From assembly GCA_016887485.1 (NCBI GenBank), contig CP069394.1:1426001-1490000 (forward strand): 64,000 nucleotides of DNA, written 5' to 3'. Source of the DNA: Chloroflexota bacterium (lineage in GTDB: Bacteria; Chloroflexota; Anaerolineae; Anaerolineales; Anaerolineaceae). Both the position numbers and the translations under genes were made by a program. The notes under the pieces were generated by a model that did not search any database, was not told where the DNA came from, and saw only the letters and a program-made list of their open reading frames with translations. Positions 57,586 through 64,000 of the stretch are shown one piece after another (within the stretch, counting starts at the first letter, position 1; each line of letters begins with the position of its first letter).

Positions 57586-57909
57586 TGGACCTCCTCCAGT
57601 CAGCAAATAATATCTTTCTTTTGATATAAGTTTAATGATTTTTAGAATAGATGTCAAACCAATGCTATTTTAACCCCTAATGCGATACCTACCAGGCTCC
57701 AAAGAGTGGTTTTAAGGGAATTGCGTCTGATTCTGGTCCGTTTCTGTTAGTAAAAATCTGACATTTCTTTAACATTAATCCAACATTCTCTCACTATCAT
57801 TAATTTGCTTGAAAGGAAGTTAAGAACAGCAACAGTCCCATACCCATTGGGGGAGAGTGGTGGGACCGCCTGTTCGGAATAATAAATTAAGAAAGGGAGA
57901 TACGCCATT
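57586..57909. other. Divergent spacer between the FHA gene and clpB
   Basis: No gene is seen here. A strong minus-strand promoter lies at 57629-57657. For clpB I could not find a clear promoter, CIRCE element or HAIR motif; the ribosome site AAAGGGAG lies at about 57891-57898. Confidence 0.5.
57629..57657 (-). promoter_or_regulatory. Promoter of the FHA membrane gene
   Basis: Read on the minus strand, TTGACA and TAAACT are separated by 17 bases, the same hexamers and spacing as the rRNA promoter, with the -10 about 44 bases before the start. Confidence 0.7.
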
Positions 57910-60525
57910 ATGAATTTAGATAAATTCACTCAAAAAGCACAAGAAGCGTTGCTCCAATCTCAGCAATTAGCCTCAGAACTCCATCATCAACAAATTGAAC
58001 CCGCCCACCTGCTTCTGGCATCACTCAAGCAGGATCAGGGCGTTGTCCCTGCCATTGTGACCAAGGTCGCCGGCAGCCCGATTGCCCTGCGAGAAGCTGT
58101 TCAAAAAGAATTGGATGACCAACCGAAGGTTTTCGGTGATGGCGGCGGTCAGCTTGGCCTCTCACGCCAAACATCGGATGTGATCAGCGCGGCTGAACGT
58201 TATGCCAAAGGAATGTCGGACGAATATGTCTCCACTGAACACCTCCTGTTGGGCCTTATAGACAGTCCGGAAGGTAAACGACTCGCGGATTACGGCTTAA
58301 CGAAAGATGCGATCCTGAAAGCACTCAAGGAAGTGCGCGGCTCGCAGCGCGTCACCAGCCAGAACCCCGAGTCCACCTATGATGCACTGGAAAAATACGG
58401 TCGTGACCTGACAGCCCTGGCCCGTACCGGCAAATTGGACCCCGTGATCGGGCGTGACGAAGAAATCCGCCGGATCGTGCAGATCCTCTCCCGCCGGACC
58501 AAGAACAACCCGGCTCTGATCGGTGAGCCTGGCGTCGGCAAGACTGCCGTCGTGGAAGGCCTCGCCCAGCGGATTGTGAACAGTGACGTACCGGAAGGCC
58601 TGAAAAATAAGAAAATTGTCGCCCTGGATCTCGGCTCATTGGTAGCCGGTGCAAAATTCCGGGGTGAATTTGAGGAACGCTTGAAAGCTGTCCTGAAAGA
58701 GATCACCGATTCAGCCGGTGAGATCATCCTGTTCATTGATGAGATGCACACAGTGGTCGGCGCAGGCGCAGCAGAAGGCTCCATGGATGCCGGCAATATG
58801 CTCAAGCCTATGCTGGCTCGGGGCGAGCTACACATGATCGGTGCAACCACGCTGAACGAATACCGCAAATACATCGAGAAGGATGCCGCACTTGAACGGC
58901 GGTTCCAACCTGTGTTGGTATCCGAACCCTCTGTGGAGGACACCATCAGCATCCTGCGCGGCCTCAAGCAGCGCTACGAAGTCCATCACGGCGTCCGCAT
59001 TACGGACCCGGCTGTGATTGCCGCAGCGACCCTCTCGAACCGTTACATCTCCGACCGGCACCTGCCCGATAAGGCTATTGACCTGATCGATGAGGCCGCC
59101 GCTCGGCTGCGCACGGAAATCGACTCCAAGCCCCAAGCTCTGGATGAAGTGGACCGCGCGGTCATGCAGTTGGAAATTGAACGCCAAGCCCTGCAAAAAG
59201 AAAAAGATAAGGCTTCCAAAGAGCGGCTTGCCAACCTGGAAAAAGACCTGGCGAACCTGCGTGAGGCTGGCAGCGAGCTGAATGCCCGCTGGTCAGTTGA
59301 AAAGGAAGCCATCCAAAAGATCCGTGACATCAAAGGTCAGATTGACGAGACCGAGACCGAGATCGAACGGGCTGAACGGCATTCGGACCTGGAAAAGGCT
59401 GCCCGCCTGCGCTATGGCACAATGCACGAGCTTGAAGATCAGTTGAAAGGCGCAGAAACCAAACTTAAACAGCTTCAGGAGGAAGCTCCTCTGCTGAAAG
59501 AGGAAGTGGACGCGGAAGAAATCGCTGAAGTGGTCGGCAACTGGACCGGCATCCCGGTCTCACGGCTGCTGGAAGGCGAAATGGAAAAACTGATGCACAT
59601 GGAAGACCGCCTGCATGAGCGGATTGTCGGCCAGGATGAAGCCATCAGCGTGGTCTCCAATGCCGTCCGGCGTGCCCGGGCTGGTCTGCAGGACCCCAAC
59701 CGTCCAATCGGCTCCTTCATCTTCCTCGGCCCCACCGGGGTCGGCAAGACAGAATTAGCCCGTTCCCTGGCAGCATTCCTGTTCAATTACGAGAACGCCA
59801 TGGTTCGGATCGACATGAGCGAGTATCAGGAAAAGCACACCGTCAGTCGTCTGTTCGGTGCCCCTCCCGGATACGTTGGCTTTGAAGAAGGCGGCCAGCT
59901 GACCGAAGCGGTTCGCCGGCGCCCCTATAGCGTGGTGCTGTTCGACGAGATCGAGAAAGCCCACCCTGAGGTCTTCAATGCCCTGCTGCAGCTGCTGGAT
60001 GACGGCCGCCTGACCGATGGTCAGGGCCGCACAGTGGACTTCCGCAATACAGTCGTGATCATGACCAGCAACCTCGGCAGCGAGCTGTGGGTTGGCACCA
60101 ACGCAGATAATGATGATCATAAAACCGTCTCACGTGATCAGATCAATAAGCTCCTTCAGGCGCATTTCCGCCCGGAGTTCCTGAACCGTGTGGATGAGAT
60201 CGTGGTCTTCCATCCCCTCACGCGCAGTGACCTCGTGGAGATCGTGGATATCCAGCTTGCCAAAGTGTCAGAGCTGCTGCGAGAACGCAACCTGAAATTG
60301 GAAGTGGACCAATCCGCCCGTGAGTACCTGGCAGAAGAAGGGTATGATCCGGACTTCGGCGCTCGGCCGCTCAAACGGACGATCCAGCGTGAAGTGCAGG
60401 ATCCCCTGGCCATCAAAGTGGTCAGCGGTGAGATCAGCGAAGGCGATACGGTCCATATCTCACGGGGCAAAGATGGCTTGCAGTTTGAGACTACCCATAC
60501 CTCGAAGGATGAAGCAGAAAGTTAA
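57910..60525 (+). CDS. clpB: ATP-dependent chaperone ClpB
   Basis: The 871 residues fit ClpB closely. The N-terminal Clp repeat pair covers about 1-145. AAA domain 1 has [10 protein letters not shown] (205-214) and [18 protein letters not shown]. The coiled-coil M domain runs at about 405-525, which marks ClpB rather than ClpA or ClpC. AAA domain 2 has [10 protein letters not shown] (about 607-616), [14 protein letters not shown] and the sensor region GARPLKR. With DnaK it pulls apart protein aggregates in the cytoplasm. AAAGGGAG precedes the ATG. No ClpP-binding loop is expected, and hsp20 or dnaK is not adjacent. Confidence 0.96.
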   Translation: MNLDKFTQKAQEALLQSQQLASELHHQQIEPAHLLLASLKQDQGVVPAIVTKVAGSPIALREAVQKELDDQPKVFGDGGGQLGLSRQTSDVISAAERYAKGMSDEYVSTEHLLLGLIDSPEGKRLADYGLTKDAILKALKEVRGSQRVTSQNPESTYDALEKYGRDLTALARTGKLDPVIGRDEEIRRIVQILSRRTKNNPALIGEPGVGKTAVVEGLAQRIVNSDVPEGLKNKKIVALDLGSLVAGAKFRGEFEERLKAVLKEITDSAGEIILFIDEMHTVVGAGAAEGSMDAGNMLKPMLARGELHMIGATTLNEYRKYIEKDAALERRFQPVLVSEPSVEDTISILRGLKQRYEVHHGVRITDPAVIAAATLSNRYISDRHLPDKAIDLIDEAAARLRTEIDSKPQALDEVDRAVMQLEIERQALQKEKDKASKERLANLEKDLANLREAGSELNARWSVEKEAIQKIRDIKGQIDETETEIERAERHSDLEKAARLRYGTMHELEDQLKGAETKLKQLQEEAPLLKEEVDAEEIAEVVGNWTGIPVSRLLEGEMEKLMHMEDRLHERIVGQDEAISVVSNAVRRARAGLQDPNRPIGSFIFLGPTGVGKTELARSLAAFLFNYENAMVRIDMSEYQEKHTVSRLFGAPPGYVGFEEGGQLTEAVRRRPYSVVLFDEIEKAHPEVFNALLQLLDDGRLTDGQGRTVDFRNTVVIMTSNLGSELWVGTNADNDDHKTVSRDQINKLLQAHFRPEFLNRVDEIVVFHPLTRSDLVEIVDIQLAKVSELLRERNLKLEVDQSAREYLAEEGYDPDFGARPLKRTIQREVQDPLAIKVVSGEISEGDTVHISRGKDGLQFETTHTSKDEAES

Positions 60526-60544
60526 GAGTGTGAAATTAAGTGAT

Positions 60545-60573
60545 AAGGGCTGACCTGAAGGGTCAGCCCTTTG
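60545..60573 (+). terminator. Intrinsic terminator after clpB
   Basis: GGGCTGACC and GGTCAGCCC pair around a 5-base loop with flanking A and T, 20 bases after the stop. The T-run is short. Confidence 0.7.
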
Positions 60574-60609
60574 ATATGTACAACCGATAGAACCATTTTC
60601 AACTTCATT

Positions 60610-60678
60610 GGTCACGCTTCCTGCGTGACATTTTTATTGTCACGCAGGTTCTATCACACGATCTCACCATGCATGACC
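60610..60678. repeat. Short dispersed-type repeat A, copy 1
   Basis: 69 bases. It starts GGTCACGCTTCC, contains GCGTGAC/GTCACGC inverted words and ends in CACCATGCATGACC. The ends form an 8-base inverted repeat with one mismatch, a layout like a small non-autonomous element. Confidence 0.6.
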
Positions 60679-60688
60679 CACAAAGAAG

Positions 60689-60821
60689 CCCTCATCCGGC
60701 ACTACGTGCCACCTTCCCCCATAGGGGGAAGGCATAAAAACTATAGGCTTTGGAAAAATTTGTTAAGGCTTCCCCTCGAGGGGAAGCTGGCTGCGCAGCA
60801 AACTGATGAGGTGGTAAATTA
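60689..60821. repeat. Palindromic repeat block B, copy 1
   Basis: CCCTCATCC at the left and GATGAGG near the right end are inverted. Inside lie two palindromes (CCTTCCCCCATAGGGGGAAGG and CTTCCCCTCGAGGGGAAG). The part from 60754 on repeats at 61011-61076. Confidence 0.55.
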
Positions 60822-60834
60822 TTCAGAATTCGTA

Positions 60835-60962
60835 GGTCACGCTTCCAGCGTGACTTTTCTACACGGCCATTCCTCATGCACCCTCCGCATACGCTTCGGG
60901 TGTACCAACACGACTTTTTTCTGTCACGCAGGTTCGATATTTCGATCTCACCATGCATGACC
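60835..60962. repeat. Short dispersed-type repeat A, copy 2
   Basis: 128 bases. Both ends match copy 1 (GGTCACGCTTCCAGCGTGAC at the left; GTCACGCAGGTTC and GATCTCACCATGCATGACC at the right), with about 60 extra bases in the middle. Confidence 0.6.
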
Positions 60963-61010
60963 TACGAACTGATAAGGTGATAATTTCAGGTTATGAAATA
61001 GAAATTGACT

Positions 61011-61076
61011 AAATTTTTTAACGCTTCTCCTTGAGGGGAAGCTGGCTGCGAAGCAGACTGATGAGGTGCTAAATTA
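61011..61076. repeat. Palindromic repeat block B, copy 2 (partial)
   Basis: It matches 60754-60821 closely (GGGGAAGCTGGCTGCG, then ACTGATGAGGTG and TAAATTA). It ends 13 bases before the PIG-L stop. Confidence 0.6.
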
Positions 61077-61088
61077 ACGCGCCTTCAA

Positions 61089-61997
61089 TTACTTTTCACT
61101 TATCCCCTCTTCACCATTCCCTTCGCCTAATTTCTCAAACAAATCCCTCTTCACCTTCTGCCCCGCCACCGGCTCTGGATAGGCCTGCATGAACGTGTCG
61201 TTATAGCCACCAAACAGCCGCCCGATCAGGCCGCGTAATCCCTTGTTCATCTGCGCGCCGCCCTGACTGGCATGGCAGGCTGCGGCCGCCGTTTTAGCTG
61301 CCCGCACCGAACGATAATTGATCCGAGCATGGGTGGGGAACTCAACCTCGGTCAGTGAAACCAGGTCAATATCCTTATTCCGGCCAAACTCTCGCGGGTT
61401 CTGCCCGATCAGGCGCATCACCACAATCGCCATTTTCAGGTAGGTTTTGTTCATCGTATGGAAATAGAGTGCGTCCGCCTGGAAGGCCGGCAGCCCATCA
61501 GGGTCGGCAAAATCAGAGGATGCTGCCAGATCAAAAGCCTGAACGGTCGCTTTTTGGATGGCTATGTGATCCGGGTGACGATACCCGCCAATCAGATCAA
61601 AGGTCAGCACAACCTGGGGCCGCACCTCACGGATCAGATGCGCCACCTCCGCAGCCACCTGCGCTACCGGCTGTGCAGCCAAAGCGCGGGGGTGATGGTT
61701 ATCCTCCGAACCGGGCATCCCCGAATCGCGGTAATTGAGGAAATACAATTCTGACAGACCCAGTGCATCCACTGCGCAACGCAGTTCCTGGGTCCGCAGG
61801 CAGGCCGCACTCTTGATCGTCTCTTTGAACGATGGGTCCACCTCACCCACTTCACCTCGCGTGGCACAGACCAGCCGCACGTCCACCCCCTGCCGGGCGT
61901 AGAGGGCCAGCGTGCCGCCCATCCCAAAGCTTTCATCATCGGGATGCGCCAAAACAACCAGGATTTTCTTCTGCTGATCTTTTATGTCTTCGGGCAT
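61089..61997 (-). CDS. PIG-L (LmbE-like) deacetylase
   Basis: The 302 residues carry ILVVLAHPDDESFGMGGTLA (the AHPDD metal motif), TRGEVGEVDP, VVLTFDLIGGYRHPDHIAIQ (HPDH) and a C-terminal helical part, matching the MshB/BshB/LmbE family. These zinc enzymes remove an acetyl group from GlcNAc-type sugars or thiol precursors. AAGGA precedes the ATG. The gene stands alone and no thiol biosynthesis partner is nearby, so the substrate is open. Its 3' end touches the repeat block. Confidence 0.86.
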   Translation of the reverse strand: MPEDIKDQQKKILVVLAHPDDESFGMGGTLALYARQGVDVRLVCATRGEVGEVDPSFKETIKSAACLRTQELRCAVDALGLSELYFLNYRDSGMPGSEDNHHPRALAAQPVAQVAAEVAHLIREVRPQVVLTFDLIGGYRHPDHIAIQKATVQAFDLAASSDFADPDGLPAFQADALYFHTMNKTYLKMAIVVMRLIGQNPREFGRNKDIDLVSLTEVEFPTHARINYRSVRAAKTAAAACHASQGGAQMNKGLRGLIGRLFGGYNDTFMQAYPEPVAGQKVKRDLFEKLGEGNGEEGISEK

Positions 61998-62072
61998 AGA
62001 TGATCCTTATTCATAGTGCTGCGGATGAGTTAATCATACCCGCGTTCGATAGTTTATCTGTTTAAAGGGATC

Positions 62073-62099
62073 GCCTGGCATGGGGGGGACATGCCAGGC
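62073..62099. repeat. Perfect hairpin with poly-G loop
   Basis: GCCTGGCATG and CATGCCAGGC pair over 10 bases around GGGGGGA, 76 bases upstream of the PIG-L start. There is no T-run. The 283-base spacer 61998-62280 holds no gene. Confidence 0.55.
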
Positions 62100-62280
62100 A
62101 ATCTTCAGGGAGGAAACCACCTTTTCCATCCAACAGTTGTTAGCACAGACTGCAGATTTCGGGGTGGCAGACACACCAAATACCAATAAAGTTTTGTGTC
62201 TATGATTATTTATACTAAATGTGTGGCGTTAATACATTAAAATAAGATTAGAGTATACCAATTAGACCTAATTAGTAATA

Positions 62281-62769
62281 TTAATGACCTTTGTCAACAG
62301 GTGGATGCCCCCTGCGAAACACCGCTTCCCATTCCGTCAGTTCATCGTCGCTTAATAACCGATTCCGTGGGTCAATGGATGGCGTTTCTTCCATAATCGC
62401 CTGTAGCTCACGGGAGAATTCATCGGAGGTAACCAGCCCGGCGTGCACCCCGCGGACGGCCGCTTGGACCTGACGATCGGAGCTGACCACCTTGACGTTG
62501 CGCGCCCGTTTACCCAGCGCTTTCAGGCGGGCCATGATCGCCTCATCCGCCGTGATCCCCTCGCGGACGAAGAAAGCACTCACCTGCCCAAAGCCCCGCT
62601 TGCCCGCCCTCCCGACAGGCGCGCGGTCAAAATAGACCTCCACCGTGTTTCTGCGCTTGCGGCAATAAGTCTGAAGCAGCGGGATCAGCTGGTTCTCATC
62701 ATCTAAGTCCGCGAGGCTCATCCCAGGGATCTTCGGGATCAGATTGTGACCATCAATCAATATCAGCAT
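62281..62769 (-). CDS. NYN domain (YacP-like) RNase-like protein
   Basis: The 162 residues match YacP/Rae1-type NYN proteins of the PIN-like fold: LILIDGHNLIPKIPG (first acidic residue), VEVYFDRAPVG, ITADEAIMARLKALGK and VKVVSSDRQVQAAVRG (further metal-binding acids). Rae1 of Bacillus cuts mRNA on the ribosome. The function here is inferred from the fold only. The ribosome site is weak and the gene has no operon partner on its strand. Confidence 0.83.
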   Translation of the reverse strand: MLILIDGHNLIPKIPGMSLADLDDENQLIPLLQTYCRKRRNTVEVYFDRAPVGRAGKRGFGQVSAFFVREGITADEAIMARLKALGKRARNVKVVSSDRQVQAAVRGVHAGLVTSDEFSRELQAIMEETPSIDPRNRLLSDDELTEWEAVFRRGHPPVDKGH

Positions 62770-62923
62770 GGGCTTATTCTATCCCATCCGCCGCTTTTTC
62801 TCAAAACCATAGAAAATCTGACTTCTCCAGCGGTATTTAATCTTATAATGGAACAAGAGCATTTTCATGCCCTGGCTCTTATGAAACCAAAGCACGTCAA
62901 ATAAAACCAATGGAGTCAACACT

Positions 62924-64000
62924 ATGTCTGATGCAAACCTCAAAACAAAATGGAGCGCGCCTGAACAATATCACCAGGTGGAATCCGCCGTTTCGGGCGT
63001 GGAGGTCTTCGCACCCATCCCCAAAACCGTCAAATCGGACGGCCCTAAAAAGTATTCCTGCCCCAACTGCGGTGCGAACACAGCCTATGATGTTACCGCT
63101 GGCGGTGTAGCTTGTGAATTCTGCGGTTATGTCGCCCCGGTGCACGCCATCCATGTTGGGCGGACGGCGGAAGAATACGAATTCAAACTGGACACCATCT
63201 CCCAATCCGAACGCGGCTGGGGAGAGAAGCGCCAGATCCTGCACTGCGACTCCTGTGGTGCCGAACTCTCAATTCCCTTTGGCGCGCTGACCAGCACCTG
63301 TCCCTATTGCGCGTCCAATCACGTCAATGTGACCACCAGCCTGAATGAAGAGCTGCGGCCTCGTTTCCTGATCCCTTTCACGATCGACGCTGCCCGTTCC
63401 AAACTATTAGTCGTCGACTGGCTGGGCAAGGGCTGGTATCACCCGGACGACCTGGCAGCGACCACCGTCGTCGGAAGGCTGACGGGCATCTACCTCCCCT
63501 TCTGGACCTTTGATACCGAGGTGGATGCAAAGTGGCGGGCAGAGGTGGGTTATGAACACACCGTGCGTCATTACAACGCCTCCCAGAAACGCTGGGAGAC
63601 GCGTACCCAGATCGTCTGGCGCTGGCAAAACGGTGATGTGCATCTATCAATTGATGATTATCTGGTCACTGGATCCTCGCCGAAACGGCTCAGCCTGCGC
63701 ATTTTGAAAGATATTTCTAATTTCAATATGAGCGGCCTTGAAACCTATGAACCGGATTACCTGGCGGGCTGGCAGGCGCAGGTCTATGAGACAACCCTGA
63801 CCGAAGCCTGGAAAGTGGGCAAGAACAGCATTCGTGAGAAAGCCAAAAAAGCCTGCTATCAGGACATCCCCACCTCACATGTCCGCAATTTCAGCATGAG
63901 CGCCGATTTCAGGGATGAATCCTGGCGGTATGTGCTGCTGCCGGTTTATGTGGCGGCCTATCGCTCCAATGAGAACACCTATCAGGTGATGGTCAACGGA
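62924..64000 (+). CDS. Double zinc-ribbon protein (partial, runs off the window)
   Basis: The frame is open from ATG 62924 (GGAG 8 bases upstream) to the right edge, 359 codons with no stop. Two CxxC...CxxC zinc ribbons are visible: C46/C49/C64/C67 (YSCPNCG, CEFCGY) and C108/C111/C126/C129 (LHCDSCG, CPYCAS). A long beta-rich region follows (LRPRFLIPFTIDAARSKLL, GIYLPFWTFDTEVDAKW, RYVLLPVYVAAYRS), resembling bacterial proteins annotated as TFIIB-type zinc-ribbon or replication-restart-like. No helicase motif is seen up to the edge. Function unknown. Confidence 0.75.
   Translation, partial: MSDANLKTKWSAPEQYHQVESAVSGVEVFAPIPKTVKSDGPKKYSCPNCGANTAYDVTAGGVACEFCGYVAPVHAIHVGRTAEEYEFKLDTISQSERGWGEKRQILHCDSCGAELSIPFGALTSTCPYCASNHVNVTTSLNEELRPRFLIPFTIDAARSKLLVVDWLGKGWYHPDDLAATTVVGRLTGIYLPFWTFDTEVDAKWRAEVGYEHTVRHYNASQKRWETRTQIVWRWQNGDVHLSIDDYLVTGSSPKRLSLRILKDISNFNMSGLETYEPDYLAGWQAQVYETTLTEAWKVGKNSIREKAKKACYQDIPTSHVRNFSMSADFRDESWRYVLLPVYVAAYRSNENTYQVMVNG

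Noticed and set aside
57700-57909. CIRCE or HAIR heat-shock operator upstream of clpB
   Set aside because: Neither the TTAGCACTC/GAGTGCTAA pair nor the CTTGAGT/ACTCAAG pair is present.
60600-61080. CRISPR array
   Set aside because: The repeats are two different elements with uneven spacing and inner palindromes, not uniform repeats with equal spacers.

Overview
The window is bacterial chromosome with moderate GC. It most likely comes from an anaerobic member of the Chloroflexota, class Anaerolineae. This is inferred from the mix of a strongly enlarged SecA, a long formate-tetrahydrofolate ligase, YabE-, YerB- and FHA-type envelope genes, a multidomain persulfide/CoA-disulfide oxidoreductase and many Anaerolineae-style hypothetical proteins. 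No marker was searched, so the class-level call is an inference. The 16S gene at about 49497-51010 would settle it.

Left part (1-6750): an accessory-looking cluster. It holds the tail of a SLOG/LOG-like protein, a membrane-anchored TIR protein with an extracytoplasmic LVIVD-repeat domain, a shortened second TIR-like gene and an unknown protein. On the other strand lie a coiled-coil protein with a J-domain-like HPD motif, translationally coupled to a seven-bladed propeller protein, and a two-RCK channel-like protein ending in a prokaryotic RyR domain. At 6971-18435 come a CoA-disulfide-reductase/rhodanese/TusA/DsrE fusion, a PTS IIB-IIC pair, ribokinase with a C_GCAxxG_C_C protein, a membrane-bound GDPD, and a SulP carrier in an operon with malic enzyme.

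Middle (18489-45000): unknown membrane and TPR-like genes, acetyltransferases, a ChbG-type deacetylase with a GPH sugar symporter, a polyprenol-phosphate mannosyltransferase, yabE-ksgA, pth-mfd, an FHA/winged-helix regulator with an LppM-like lipoprotein, a YerB-like lipoprotein, fhs, a PfkB kinase, a GIN-domain membrane protein and an AI-2E-type permease. A few AT-rich single genes look acquired (20804-22067, 28602-29438, 33885-34388).

Right part (45000-64000): rpsU-infA, then a complete rRNA operon on the minus strand (16S, tRNA-Ile, tRNA-Ala, 23S, 5S) with a consensus promoter. Next come secA-surE, an FHA membrane protein, clpB, an intergenic block of dispersed repeats, a PIG-L deacetylase, a NYN-domain RNase-like protein and a truncated double zinc-ribbon protein at the right edge.

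Most of the window is housekeeping. The least conventional pieces are the TIR/SLOG cluster, the RyR-domain channel, the J-like/propeller pair, the SulP-malic enzyme pair, the insertion-rich SecA and the repeat block at 60610-61076. No CRISPR array, prophage, integrase or intact insertion sequence was seen.
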